64,000 nucleotides of DNA from Devosia sp. LC5 (GTDB lineage: Bacteria; Pseudomonadota; Alphaproteobacteria; Rhizobiales; Devosiaceae), in contig NZ_JNNO01000010.1 in assembly GCF_000735585.1 (NCBI RefSeq), forward strand, positions 32,764 to 96,763, given 5' to 3'. The notes under the pieces were generated by a model that searched no databases, was not told where the DNA came from, and saw only the letters and a program-made list of their open reading frames with translations. Both the position numbers and the translations under genes were made by a program. The number at the start of each line of letters is the position of its first letter. The stretch's first letter is position 1. Below, piece by piece: positions 26,180 through 34,792 of the stretch.

Positions 26180-27097
26180 ATGCGGTACCTCTACACAACA
26201 CTGGGGAAGATGCGGGCCGAACAGCTCGGCATGATTCTGCCGCACGAGCATGTTTTCGTCGATCTGCGAACGCCAGACCAGCCTGGTTATGCCCAGGCCG
26301 AAACTGAGGCAGTGCTGGCCCTGATGGTTCCGCAGATCGAGGCCATCAAGGCGCTGGGCGTGACCGCGCTGGTCGAGTGCTCAACTGGCGGGGTCGGACG
26401 GCGGGCCGATATCGATCTTGCCGTCAGCCGGGCCACAGGCTTTCCGATCGTCGTTCCCACCGGCAATTATCGTGAACCCTGGATTCCTGCATGGGTGCAC
26501 GACGCCAGTGAAACCGCGCTTCATGATTGGATGCTGTCCGAACTACGGGACGGGATCGAAGCAACCGGCATGCTCGCCGGCTGGATCAAGATCAGCGCGG
26601 GTGATGACGGCATCACTGACCTCGAGAAACGGATATTGCGCGCCGCCACCCGCGCCTCGACAATAACCGGCGCCCTGATCGGCAGCCATACCATCCGCGG
26701 CCGGGTGGTGATGGACCAACTCGATATTATCGAAGCCGAAGGCGGCTCACCCAGCCGCTTCGTGTCCATCCACACCCAGGCTGAACCCGACTTTTCGCTG
26801 CACCGCGAAATTGCCGCGCGCGGCGCCTGGATCGAATATGACAATGTCGGTGCCGTTCCGGTTAGCGACAGCGCCGACCTGATCCTGCGAGCCCTCGAAG
26901 CCGGTCTCGGCGACCAATTGCTGATCAGCCACGACCGCGGCTGGTTCGATCCCGCGCTGCCGAATGGCGGCGTACCAAAGCCTTATACCGTGGTCAGCAC
27001 CGAACTCATTCCCTTGCTGGCCGACCGTGGACTATCGCAGGAAATGATTGTCCAACTCACCCACCACAATCCGTTCAAAGCCTTCTCGCGGCCCTGA
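26180..27097 (+). CDS. phosphotriesterase-family metal-dependent hydrolase
   Basis: Amidohydrolase-superfamily protein, 305 aa. It shows the HxH pair in ILPHEHVFVDL (about 18-28), a lysine in WIKISAGDDG that fits the bridging carbamylated residue, then His in GSHTIRG and SIHTQAE, and the final Asp in LISHDRGW. Several bacterial members are sugar-lactonases or phospho-furanose lactonases, not true phosphotriesterases, which would suit this locus. ATG 26180 matches the family N-terminus. The frame is open back to 25637, but that would overlap the kinase gene and lacks homologous sequence. The 230-bp gap before it shows no further gene. Confidence 0.88.
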   Translation: MRYLYTTLGKMRAEQLGMILPHEHVFVDLRTPDQPGYAQAETEAVLALMVPQIEAIKALGVTALVECSTGGVGRRADIDLAVSRATGFPIVVPTGNYREPWIPAWVHDASETALHDWMLSELRDGIEATGMLAGWIKISAGDDGITDLEKRILRAATRASTITGALIGSHTIRGRVVMDQLDIIEAEGGSPSRFVSIHTQAEPDFSLHREIAARGAWIEYDNVGAVPVSDSADLILRALEAGLGDQLLISHDRGWFDPALPNGGVPKPYTVVSTELIPLLADRGLSQEMIVQLTHHNPFKAFSRP

Positions 27098-27184
27098 ATT
27101 GAAGCAGGGCATGGCGGCCTGCGGCGCAACTAGCGTCCCACCCTTTCGGTCCCAGCGTCTTCCGTGCGATTTTCTTTGGGCGGC

Positions 27185-27850
27185 CTATACCCAAAGTTCC
27201 GCCTCCTTTAGCAGGGTCACCACCTCCCCGTCCGAAACCTGGCTGAAATCGGCGTAGTGCAAACCGACCGCGCGAAAGGGTTCTGGTGTCGTCAGGCAAA
27301 CGATATCGTCGACCTCCGGCTTCAGCGCTTCGATAACGTCCAATGGCGCTGTGGGGACCGCCAGAATCAGTCGGGCGGCGGCACCAGTCCTTTTCAGCCC
27401 CTTCAGCGCCGCCGTCATAGTGACACCGGTGGCAATGCCATCATCCACCACGATCACGGTGCGCTTCACGAGCGGGATCGGGGGGCGCGAACCAAGATAA
27501 ACCTTGCGCCGCCGCTCAAGTTCCTTGAGTTCGTCATGAGCCTGACGTTCCACATAGCCGGCTGGCGGGTTCACCAATCGCATGATCTCGTCGTTGAGAA
27601 CGATTTGAGGGGCATTGCCATCGATCACCGCGCCCAGGCCATATTCCTCGTGCCCAGGTGCACCGATCTTGCGCACCAGCACCAGGTCCAGCGGCGCGTG
27701 CAATGCGCGGGCGATCTCGACGGCAACCGGCACGCCCCCACGCGGCAGGGCCAAGACCAGCGGGTGTTCGGGATTCAACGCCGCAACCGCCTTGGCGAGC
27801 TGTCGCCCTGCGTCCTGCCGATCGGCAAATAGTGGGGAGCGCGTGATCAT
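27185..27850 (-). CDS. phosphoribosyltransferase family protein
   Basis: Type I phosphoribosyltransferase fold, 221 aa, with the PRPP-binding signature VIVVDDGIATGVT (about 136-148) and an N-terminal segment LVLALPRGGVPVAVEIA. A hood insertion (PAGYVERQAHDELKELERRR) is typical of the large family of uncharacterised PRTases found next to stress genes. Substrate unknown; not a recognisable apt, hpt or upp. Confidence 0.88.
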   Translation of the reverse strand: MITRSPLFADRQDAGRQLAKAVAALNPEHPLVLALPRGGVPVAVEIARALHAPLDLVLVRKIGAPGHEEYGLGAVIDGNAPQIVLNDEIMRLVNPPAGYVERQAHDELKELERRRKVYLGSRPPIPLVKRTVIVVDDGIATGVTMTAALKGLKRTGAAARLILAVPTAPLDVIEALKPEVDDIVCLTTPEPFRAVGLHYADFSQVSDGEVVTLLKEAELWV

Positions 27851-27997
27851 GGATCGCGTCCCGGATAGTGCCGAAACCGGTCACCCTCATTGCCGGGTAA
27901 CCGCGAGTCGCTGGCGAAGTGTGTGTCGCGTGCCAGACGAAAATACTCGCCTCGGCGCTGGATGCCTGTCCCGTCGTAGAGTTCGCAGGCCACCGCC

Positions 27998-28429
27998 TCA
28001 GCCGGTCTGGGTGTGCTGGCCTCCTGGCTCGGAAATATTGCTCAGGGCAGCACTGGCCTGCGCCGCATGCTCAACGGCCAGATCGCCAAGCGAGACGATA
28101 CCAACCAGACGCTTGCCACGATTCAATACGGGCAAGCGGCGAACCTGAATGCCGCCCATATTGGCGGCCACGTCCTCGATCGCTTCGTCCTCGAAGCAAT
28201 ATTTGACATCCGCACTCATCACCTCGCCCACCCTGGTCTGCGGCGGCTTTCCTTGCGCCACCGCGCGTACGGCAATGTCGCGATCGGTAATCATGCCAAC
28301 GAGCCGATCATTCTCGCCAACCGGGATAGCTCCAGCATCGACTTCGCCCATCATTGCTGCGGCGTGTTCAATCGTGTCGTTGGGAGCCGCTATGCGAACG
28401 TCGCGTGTCATCAGTTCACTGACCAGCAT
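27998..28429 (-). CDS. CBS-domain protein
   Basis: A 143-aa protein with two CBS repeats (about 6-62 and 70-125: VSELMTRDVRIAAPNDTIEHAA, then VGEVMSADVKYCFEDEAIEDVA, each ending in LVGM-T or LVGIVS). Such stand-alone pairs bind adenosine nucleotides and act as energy sensors. GAAGGAGA precedes ATG 28429. Same strand as, and 147 bp from, the phosphoribosyltransferase gene. Confidence 0.9.
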   Translation of the reverse strand: MLVSELMTRDVRIAAPNDTIEHAAAMMGEVDAGAIPVGENDRLVGMITDRDIAVRAVAQGKPPQTRVGEVMSADVKYCFEDEAIEDVAANMGGIQVRRLPVLNRGKRLVGIVSLGDLAVEHAAQASAALSNISEPGGQHTQTG

Positions 28430-28584
28430 TTCAAGTCTCCTTCGGGAATGGAACAGGTGCGACCGCTGCAAGGCCGCGTTGGCATCACCTGTTTGCCTAG
28501 CGGCAACGTGTATCTTGCTCGCTCGTTCCCCAAAAACAGCAAACCCGGTCTGGTGCGGACCAATGCCGTGAGGCGATGGCGCCT

Positions 28585-29298
28585 TCAAATTTCTCCGCGA
28601 CGCCGGGACTCAGGCGAGTGCGTGCCTGGGCGGGTGGCCAGCCAGATGACGTGGCGAGAGCCTCGGCTCTTGCCATTGGCCCGGATCCGCTCTTCCTCGA
28701 CCGTAAAGCCTGCGCGCTGCAGGCGCTGGGTGAAGGCCCGGTCGGGTGCGGAGGCCCAAATTGCCAGCACACCGCCCGGGCGTAGCGCAGCACTGGCGGC
28801 TTTCAGGCCGCTCATGCTGTAGAGTGCGTCATTGGTCTCGACAGTCAATCCATCGGGGCCGTTGTCCACGTCGAGCAGGATGGCGTCGTAGCGCGCCTTG
28901 GCCGAATTGATCAATCGGCGCACGTCGACGACCTTTATGCCGACACGCGGATCGCCAAGGCAATCGCCGAAAATGGGGGCCATTGGCCCTTTCGCCCAGG
29001 CTACGACCGCAGGCATCAGTTCGGAAACGGTGATGGTAGCCGTTTTGGGGAACTCGGCGAGCGCCGCACGCAGGGTGAAGCCCATACCAAGCCCGCCGAT
29101 CAACACGTGGGCATCCGGCCGGTCACTGATCCGCGCCCTTGCCAACCCGGCCATGGCTTCTTCGGACCCGCTGAGGCGACTATTCATCAAGGCAATCGTG
29201 CCCAGCATGATGGAGAATTCATCGGCGCGCTGGATCAGGCGGATGTCACCGCGGCCATCGGGCAGCGGAACGGTATCGATCAGGACCCAGGGGTTCAC
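28585..29298 (-). CDS. spermidine synthase-like methyltransferase-fold protein
   Basis: Rossmann-fold protein of 237 aa resembling the spermidine synthase family. The nucleotide loop VLIGGLGMGFTLRAAL (about 65-80), an acidic residue after strand 2 (ITVSELMPAV), the DAILLDVDNGPDGL segment and RPGGVLAIW are visible. The GTG start at 29298 follows GAGAGAG. The short N-terminus lacks the usual spermidine synthase beta-domain, so a polyamine role is not assured. Confidence 0.82.
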   Translation of the reverse strand: MNPWVLIDTVPLPDGRGDIRLIQRADEFSIMLGTIALMNSRLSGSEEAMAGLARARISDRPDAHVLIGGLGMGFTLRAALAEFPKTATITVSELMPAVVAWAKGPMAPIFGDCLGDPRVGIKVVDVRRLINSAKARYDAILLDVDNGPDGLTVETNDALYSMSGLKAASAALRPGGVLAIWASAPDRAFTQRLQRAGFTVEEERIRANGKSRGSRHVIWLATRPGTHSPESRRRGEI

Positions 29299-29433
29299 GG
29301 CAACTCTCTCGGCAATTTATGGATTACCTATCCAGCGTGTGCCGGCGCAGCGCAAGGGCGGTAGCGCCGCGCGCGACCTAACCGACCTATTATTTGCCGC
29401 GGCGTTCGGAGTGGTGGCGCGCCATTGCCCGGA

Positions 29434-30255
29434 TCAATTGCTCATTGTCGAGCGGTGCGCCCAACCGGTCATCCGCTTCTCCAGCCACGCCATGAGCGCA
29501 TACATGGCAATGCCCTCGATCGCGAGCATCAGGAGCCCTGCAAACACCAGCGGCACGTTGAAATTGGATTGGGCAGACGCCATCATATTGCCCAATCCAT
29601 TGTTGGAGGCCACGGTTTCACTGACCACCGAGCCGACAAAGGCCAGCGTGATTGCCACCTTCAGTGAACCGAAGAAATACGGCATTGAGCGCGGAATGCC
29701 GACCTTGAGCATGATGTCCAGCTTCTTTGCCCCCAACGCCCGCAGGACGTCCTCGGTCTCCGGCTCGATCGTGGCCAGGCCCGTGGCGACATTGACGACA
29801 ATGGGAAAGAACGAGATCAGGAAAGCCGTCAGCACTGCCGGTACAGTGCCGATGCCGAACCAGATGACCAGGATCGGGACCAGTGCCACTTTGGGAATTG
29901 CATTGAATCCGATCATGATCGGATAAAGCCCGGCATAAATCGTCTTGGACCAGCCGATGAACAGCCCTATCCCCAGCCCCGCAATGACGGCGATGAGGAA
30001 GCCCAGTACCGTGGTGTAAAGCGTCTGCAGCGAGTTCTTCCAGATCGGCGACCAATATTGCGCGATCGCTTCGAATACCCGGCTTGGCGTCGGAAAAATC
30101 GTATGCGGCAGGCCCGAGATCCTAACCCCGACTTCCCAGATCACGAACAGGCCGATCGTGTAGAGCAGCGGCGCCAGGCGAAGCCAGTTGATCCTGAACG
30201 CGGCACGCGGTGGCGGCGGGGCCGATACGGCGGTGACGGTTTCGAGATTGGTCAT
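29434..30255 (-). CDS. ABC transporter permease, SsuC/TauC/ThiX type
   Basis: Inner-membrane permease, 273 aa, six hydrophobic segments. The coupling loop RALGAKKLDIMLKVGIPRSM (about 171-190) is characteristic of nitrate/taurine/pyrimidine-type importers. It overlaps the ATPase gene by 4 bases. Works with the NMT1-like receptor upstream. Confidence 0.93.
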   Translation of the reverse strand: MTNLETVTAVSAPPPPRAAFRINWLRLAPLLYTIGLFVIWEVGVRISGLPHTIFPTPSRVFEAIAQYWSPIWKNSLQTLYTTVLGFLIAVIAGLGIGLFIGWSKTIYAGLYPIMIGFNAIPKVALVPILVIWFGIGTVPAVLTAFLISFFPIVVNVATGLATIEPETEDVLRALGAKKLDIMLKVGIPRSMPYFFGSLKVAITLAFVGSVVSETVASNNGLGNMMASAQSNFNVPLVFAGLLMLAIEGIAMYALMAWLEKRMTGWAHRSTMSN

Positions 30256-31037
30256 GCTGCAACCCTCGCGATGGCAATCTCGCCATGCAGCGCCTGCACC
30301 ATTTCGTTGAATGCCGGCCGATAGAGAATGTCGAGCTGCCGTGGCCGCTCGAACGGCACGACATGTTCGGAAATAACCCGACCCGGACGCGCACTCATCA
30401 CCACAACCTTGTCGGCCAGGAACACAGACTCCCGCAGGTCATGGGTGACCAGAACGATGGTGACGTCCTGGCTGGCATGCAGATCCCGGATCACGCACCA
30501 CAGTTCTTCGCGGGTGAATGCGTCAAGCGCGCCGAATGGCTCGTCCAGCATCAGCAGTTCAGGCTCATGGATCAGCGCCCGGCAAAGATTGGCGCGCTGC
30601 TGCATGCCGCCGGAAAGCTGCCAGGGAAACTTGTCGCCAAAGCCCTTGAGACCCACCGTTTCCAGCAGCGCTTCCGCCTTCTCGACATATTCCTTCTTGT
30701 GCGCCCGCAGACGATGGCGGTGCCGCTCCACGATCTCGAGCGGCAGCAGGATATTCTCCAGCGTCGTGCGCCAGGGCAGCATGGTCGGGTTCTGGAACGC
30801 CATGCCAACGATCGAGACCGGCTTGCTCACTTCCTGACCGGCAACGATCACGGTGCCGCTTTGCGGAATGTGCAGGCCGGTCGTCAGCTTCATCAACGTG
30901 GACTTGCCGCAGCCGGACGGCCCCACTACGGCAACAAACTCCCCGCGCTCGATCCTCAGGTTAAGGCCGCTCACAGCCAGCGTCCCGCTCGGCCCGCCAT
31001 AACGCATGTCGACATTTTCGATGGAAACCAAAGGCAT
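30252..31037 (-). CDS. ABC transporter ATP-binding protein, SsuB/TauB type
   Basis: ATPase of 261 aa: Walker A GPSGCGKST (about 39-47), Q-loop AFQNPTMLPW, signature LSGGMQQR, Walker B LLMLDEPFGALD, H-loop VTHDLRES. The sequence order receptor, ATPase, permease on the minus strand is the usual one for this transporter class. Confidence 0.94.
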   Translation of the reverse strand: MPLVSIENVDMRYGGPSGTLAVSGLNLRIERGEFVAVVGPSGCGKSTLMKLTTGLHIPQSGTVIVAGQEVSKPVSIVGMAFQNPTMLPWRTTLENILLPLEIVERHRHRLRAHKKEYVEKAEALLETVGLKGFGDKFPWQLSGGMQQRANLCRALIHEPELLMLDEPFGALDAFTREELWCVIRDLHASQDVTIVLVTHDLRESVFLADKVVVMSARPGRVISEHVVPFERPRQLDILYRPAFNEMVQALHGEIAIARVAA

Positions 31038-31078
31038 GGCGGTTCCGCTATTGTAGAGAACTTCGATACCACGCGGCG

Positions 31079-31109
31079 CCGTTCCTCCCTTTTGCGAAGG
31101 GAGGAACGG
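31079..31109 (-). terminator. strong hairpin between receptor and ATPase genes
   Basis: Perfect 13-bp stem CCGTTCCTCCCTT/AAGGGAGGAACGG with a 5-base loop, 13 bases beyond the receptor stop codon. On the minus strand GGCGCCGCG follows, with no T run. Probably sets a higher level of receptor mRNA than of ATPase and permease mRNA. Confidence 0.6.
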
Positions 31110-31122
31110 AAAGCGCCCTGCC

Positions 31123-32148
31123 CTAAGGCAGCATACGCTCTTCGGCCTGCGGCAAATATTGCGCGTCGAATACGTCCGCCGCGGTCACGGCACCCTTGAG
31201 GCCGAGCGACAGTTTCAGCGTTTCGAGCGAGGCGGTGAGCCGGGCCTCGTCGATGCCGCCAAAGCCATTTTCGACCACATAGGGCGTCTTGATGTTCATC
31301 TGGTTGGCCATGGTCAGGCGCGCAGTTTCGGTATCGAGATTCAGCGTCTCATTGCGGGCCAGCACGGCCGCAGCGCCCGCTGCCGGATCAGCCACCGCAT
31401 CGGCAAAGCCCTTGGCCAGCGCGCGCAGGAAGCCTTTCACCACGTCGGGGTTCTCGTCGGCAAAGGTCTCGTTGACCAGGATCGCATTGCCATAGAGGTT
31501 GAGGCCGTGGTCGGCAAACAGGATCGTGGAAATATCGTCTTCCGGCACGCCATTGGCGATCAGGTTGAGGATAACCGAAAAGGCAAAGCCGAACACGCCA
31601 TCCACGTCGCCCGAAGCCAGCATCGGCTCACGCACCGGGAAGCCGATATTCTCAATGGTGATGGTGGAAGCATCGATCCCGGCTGCCGGAATGAAGGCCT
31701 GCCACTGGGCAAAAGCGCCATCCGGCGGCGGCGCACCCAATGTCTTGCCCTCCAGCGATTTCGGGTCGTCCGTAATGCCCAGCGACTTGCGGCCGACGAT
31801 CGAAAACACCGGCTTGTCATAGACCATCATGATCGACTTGACCGGCTGGGCCGGATCTTCATCGAGGAACTTGATCAGCGAATTGATGTCGCCAAACCCG
31901 AACTGGTAGGCGCCGGTGGCAACGCGCGGAATGGCTTCCACCGAGCCATTGCCGGTGTCTATGGTCACGTCCAGGCCCTCTTCTGCAAAGTAGCCCTTGT
32001 CCTGCGCCAGCAGGAAACCTGCCGCCGGGCCTTCGAAACGCCAATCCAGCGTCAGCTTGACGGCGGTCTGGGCAAAGGCCGTTGTGGCGAAGCCTGCCAG
32101 GGCAAATACAGCAAGGGTGGCGGCAGAAAACAGCCTGCGATTCAGCAT
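31123..32148 (-). CDS. ABC transporter substrate-binding protein, NMT1/THI5-like
   Basis: Periplasmic receptor, 341 aa, Sec signal peptide (MLNRRLFSAATLAVFALAG...AFAQ, about 1-27). The NMT1/THI5 domain begins at KLTLDWRFEGPAAGFLLAQDKGYF and includes GNGSVEAIPRVATGAYQFGFGD. Relatives bind thiamine-precursor pyrimidines, other pyrimidines, or sulfonates. No thiamine genes or TPP riboswitch are nearby, so the ligand is open. Confidence 0.92.
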   Translation of the reverse strand: MLNRRLFSAATLAVFALAGFATTAFAQTAVKLTLDWRFEGPAAGFLLAQDKGYFAEEGLDVTIDTGNGSVEAIPRVATGAYQFGFGDINSLIKFLDEDPAQPVKSIMMVYDKPVFSIVGRKSLGITDDPKSLEGKTLGAPPPDGAFAQWQAFIPAAGIDASTITIENIGFPVREPMLASGDVDGVFGFAFSVILNLIANGVPEDDISTILFADHGLNLYGNAILVNETFADENPDVVKGFLRALAKGFADAVADPAAGAAAVLARNETLNLDTETARLTMANQMNIKTPYVVENGFGGIDEARLTASLETLKLSLGLKGAVTAADVFDAQYLPQAEERMLP

Positions 32149-32453
32149 GAATGTGGATCCAATGTTTGTTGTTCCACAAAACAAAGCGCACGGAATTTGC
32201 CAGTGCAAGGATAAAACGCGCAAGACGGCGCCAGAAATTGCAATTGCCTAAGTAATGATCAGGACGACTAGCTCATTGCCCTCGTTATGATCATGGTGAG
32301 CCATCCGGCGCAGCTTGCAATCTCCAAAATACGTTCGGGCACGGCCACGCAAGGCCCCAACCTGCCATGGCCGAGCAGGTCACCCGCCTGCTCGGAAGGC
32401 AATGTCGGCCAGCTTCGGATCCGATCTGAGCGGACACTTACTTATTGGGAAAC
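32149..32453. other. 305-bp intergenic region, receptor promoter side
   Basis: No convincing gene. It holds the control region of the NMT1-like transporter, including the operator-like sequence at 32164-32182, and the region downstream of the tRNA-Gln gene. Confidence 0.6.
32164..32182. promoter_or_regulatory. operator-like sequence upstream of the NMT1-like transporter
   Basis: TTTGTTGTTCCACAAAACA shares the 12-mer TGTTGTTCCACA with the complement of 24972-24983, the site beside the sugar-acid operator. TTGTT/AACAA flank the core. It lies just upstream of the receptor gene start at 32148. May be bound by the same or a related IclR-type regulator; this is inference. Confidence 0.3.
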
Positions 32454-32528
32454 TGGCTGGGGTGCTAGGATTCGAACCTAGGAATGCCGGTACCAAAAAC
32501 CGGTGCCTTACCACTTGGCGACACCCCA
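32454..32528 (-). tRNA. tRNA-Gln (anticodon TTG)
   Basis: The minus strand folds into a full cloverleaf: acceptor TGGGGTG/CACCCCA, D-arm GCCAAGTGGTAAGGC, anticodon stem CCGGT/ACCGG with loop TTTTGGT giving anticodon TTG, T-arm CTAGGTTCGAATCCTAG, discriminator G and encoded CCA. Recognised by sequence and by the TTCGAATC T-loop. Confidence 0.95.
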
Positions 32529-32705
32529 ACTGGCGCGGTTCGTACACGGTTTGGTGGCGCTTCGCAACATGGCTGGAAGGGTGTTGAAAAACGCGTGGCG
32601 AGGCGCTTGTGCGCTGCAGGAAGCATCGCTATAAAGCGCCCAATCACGACATGGCGCGACGGGTATAAGCCCACCGCCGCAGACCCCGATTGTCGCGATC
32701 CCTGA

Positions 32706-32782
32706 CGGAGTATAGCGCAGCCTGGTAGCGCACCTGCTTCGGGAGCAGGGGGTCGAGTGTTCGAATCACTCTACTCCGACCA
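32706..32782 (+). tRNA. tRNA-Pro (anticodon CGG)
   Basis: Acceptor CGGAGTA/TACTCCG, D-arm GCGCAGCCTGGTAGCGC, anticodon stem CTGCT/AGCAG with loop TCGGGAG region giving CGG, T-arm with GTTCGAATC, discriminator A and encoded CCA. Oriented away from the tRNA-Gln gene, 177 bp apart; nothing else is seen between them except their promoters. Confidence 0.95.
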
Positions 32783-32786
32783 ATCA

Positions 32787-32817
32787 GGCCCTGGTCTCGC
32801 AAGAGGCCGGGGTTTTT
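32787..32817 (+). terminator. rho-independent terminator of tRNA-Pro
   Basis: Ten-pair stem CCCTGGTCTC/GAGGCCGGGG (two G-T pairs), GCAA loop, followed by TTTTT. It starts a few bases after the tRNA 3' end. Confidence 0.8.
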
Positions 32818-32830
32818 GTTTGTCCGGCAG

Positions 32831-33031
32831 CTATTTCGGCCGCCACACGGTTTCCGAGCGCAGATTGGCGTCGCGCACCACTACTTCGATATCACTGTCG
32901 CCGGAGGCCTGGGCCTGCTCGATAGCGGCGGCGATGGCCGCTTGCTTGGATGTATAAGGCCCCACCAGCGCACCCTTGAAGCTGTAGTGCCAGGAGCGAT
33001 CCTGCTCAGCGACGACATAGTGATTGGCCAT
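32831..33031 (-). CDS. small DUF2188-like protein
   Basis: A 66-aa soluble protein, MANHYVVAEQD...DIEVVVRDANLRSETVWRPK. The short beta-helix-beta pattern with a central run of Ala-rich helix (SKQAAIAAAIEQAQASG) resembles DUF2188 proteins, whose function is unknown. GGAGGG precedes ATG 33031. Confidence 0.7.
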   Translation of the reverse strand: MANHYVVAEQDRSWHYSFKGALVGPYTSKQAAIAAAIEQAQASGDSDIEVVVRDANLRSETVWRPK

Positions 33032-33090
33032 TCTTACCCTCCGGCCCAGTCAACGCGCCGCAAGCCCCTCGCGTTGCCACCAAAACAAAA

Positions 33091-33117
33091 AAGCCGGCCC
33101 ATCGGGACCGGCTTTTT
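33091..33117 (-). terminator. bidirectional terminator after bioY
   Basis: AAAAAAGCCGG...CCGGCTTTTT: 7-bp GC-rich core AAGCCGG/CCGGCTT extended by A-T pairs, loop CCCATCGGGA, with T runs on both strands. Separates bioY from the downstream small gene. Confidence 0.8.
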
Positions 33118-33138
33118 CAATTTCGATCGGGGAGACGA

Positions 33139-33753
33139 TCAGCGCTTCTGGCCGAACAAGCCCCAGGCGCCGGTCACGGTCAGGGCGGCCAGCGCCATCT
33201 TGAGCATGTCCCAGATGATGAAGGGTTGTACGGCCTTGGCGAAGGCGGAACCCACGATATTGGCCTGGTCGATCCAGCCGGCCTGGCCGGACATTGCAAG
33301 AAGCCAGGCAAAGCCCAGCGCAAACATCACCGCGCCGCCGGCCAGCATGGCGGCGAACAGGGCCAGCGGCTTGCCCGACGCGCCGCGATCGGCGGCAAAG
33401 CCGATAATGGCGGCCATGGGAAGGAAGCCGAACAGGAACCCGCTGGTGGGACCAACCAGATAGGCAAGACCGCCGCCGAGGGCGAAAACCGGCAGGCCGA
33501 GCGCGCCTTCAACGAGATAGAGCGCGACGGTGGCCACCCCGATACGGGCGCCAAAGGCGGCGGCGAGCGCAGCGACGGCAAAGCTCTGCAGCGTCACCGG
33601 CACGGGCCAGACCGGCACATTGATCTTGGCACAAATGGTCAGCAACAGCGTGCCGAGCACCAATGTGGCGAGAGTGGACGCCAGCTTGGCAGCGTCGCCC
33701 TTGGGCTGGAATACGCCGAGCAGCGTGTTGGGCGTGGTCAAAGTCACGGCCAT
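33139..33753 (-). CDS. bioY: BioY-family biotin transporter
   Basis: Membrane S-component for biotin uptake, 204 aa with six hydrophobic segments. Family marks: KINVPVWPVPVTLQSFAV near the second segment, LYLVEGALGLPVFA and the GPTSGFLFGF motif (about 108-117). Start ATG 33753 is preceded by GGAAGG. No BioM/BioN ATPase genes are near; many alphaproteobacterial BioY proteins work alone or with shared EcfAAT. A BirA operator was not recognised. Confidence 0.92.
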   Translation of the reverse strand: MAVTLTTPNTLLGVFQPKGDAAKLASTLATLVLGTLLLTICAKINVPVWPVPVTLQSFAVAALAAAFGARIGVATVALYLVEGALGLPVFALGGGLAYLVGPTSGFLFGFLPMAAIIGFAADRGASGKPLALFAAMLAGGAVMFALGFAWLLAMSGQAGWIDQANIVGSAFAKAVQPFIIWDMLKMALAALTVTGAWGLFGQKR

Positions 33754-33842
33754 TTCATACCTTCCATGCTTCAAATCAAAGCGCCGCCCGTCCGGGGCGC
33801 GCATTACTCCTGACTTCTTAGTCTCTCGGCAAAGCCAGCGCA

Positions 33843-34757
33843 ATGACCAGACCAGCCCCCTCCCCGGCCTATGACAAGACCTTTGCGCCCCAAACCGGCC
33901 AGCCGATCAGCGTGGCGCCGGGCCTCGTGCGCATCACCGCGCCCAATGCCAGCCCTTATACCTTTACCGGCACCAATAGCTTCCTGATCGGCCGGGAGCG
34001 GCTGGCTTTGGTGGATCCGGGCCCGGAAGACGAGGCCCATGTTGCCGCGCTCACCGCTGCCATTGCCGGCCGGCCGGTCGAGGCCATCATCCTCACCCAT
34101 ACCCATCGCGACCACAGCGCGCTGGCCCGCCGCATGGCCGGACTGCTCGCCGCGCCGCTGTGGTTCGGCGGCCCGCATCGCCTGGCGCGCCCATTGCGCC
34201 GGTTCGAACGCAACCCGATTCGCAAATCCTGCGACTGGGACCTGGTGCCCGACCGCACCCTGTTCGACGGCGAAACCATCCCCGCCGGGGATAGCACGCT
34301 CACGGTCCACGCCACGCCGGGCCATTGCGCCAATCACCTGGCGTTCGGCCTCACCGGTACGGATATCCTGCTCAGCGGCGATCACATCATGGGCTGGAAC
34401 TCTACCCTGGTCAGTGTGCCGGACGGCTCGATGGCCGATTATCTGGCCTCGCTGGAAAAGGTCATCGCCCTGTCCTATCGGCTTTATGTCCCCGCCCATG
34501 GCGGCCCCATCGCCGATGGTCCTGCCTATGCCAAAACGCTCTTGGCACACCGCCAATGGCGGAACGAACAGACCCTTGCCGCCGTCAAGTCTGGCGCGCG
34601 CAGCATTGGCGCGGTGGTGAAGTCGATCTATCCGGCGCAATCGCTCATCGTGCGGCGGGCGGCCGCCATGACCATCACAGCACATGTGGAATATCTGGAG
34701 GCGCAGGGCTTGCTGCAGGTGCGGCGGGGGTGGTTTGGAACCCGGCTGGCTGCGTAG
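33843..34757 (+). CDS. MBL-fold metallo-hydrolase (LACTB2-like)
   Basis: Zinc hydrolase of 304 aa. The motif THTHRDHSA (about 83-91) supplies the first metal site; His in ATPGHCANHL and Asp in LLSGDHIMGW supply the rest. The C-terminal ~70 residues form a winged-helix-like tail (SLIVRRAAAMTITAHVEYLEAQGLL), as in LACTB2-type proteins, some of which act on RNA. Divergent from bioY. Substrate unknown. Confidence 0.88.
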   Translation: MTRPAPSPAYDKTFAPQTGQPISVAPGLVRITAPNASPYTFTGTNSFLIGRERLALVDPGPEDEAHVAALTAAIAGRPVEAIILTHTHRDHSALARRMAGLLAAPLWFGGPHRLARPLRRFERNPIRKSCDWDLVPDRTLFDGETIPAGDSTLTVHATPGHCANHLAFGLTGTDILLSGDHIMGWNSTLVSVPDGSMADYLASLEKVIALSYRLYVPAHGGPIADGPAYAKTLLAHRQWRNEQTLAAVKSGARSIGAVVKSIYPAQSLIVRRAAAMTITAHVEYLEAQGLLQVRRGWFGTRLAA

Positions 34758-34792
34758 CCCCAGTCCTCGCTCCGATCCCATATCCAACCACA

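Noticed and set aside
32454..32782. tRNA pair as integration site of a mobile element
   Set aside because: No integrase and no duplicated tRNA 3' end was seen; both tRNAs are complete and neighbours look native.
33754..33842. Biotin-responsive or other riboswitch before bioY
   Set aside because: The gap is only 89 bp with no recognisable aptamer or clear BirA operator.
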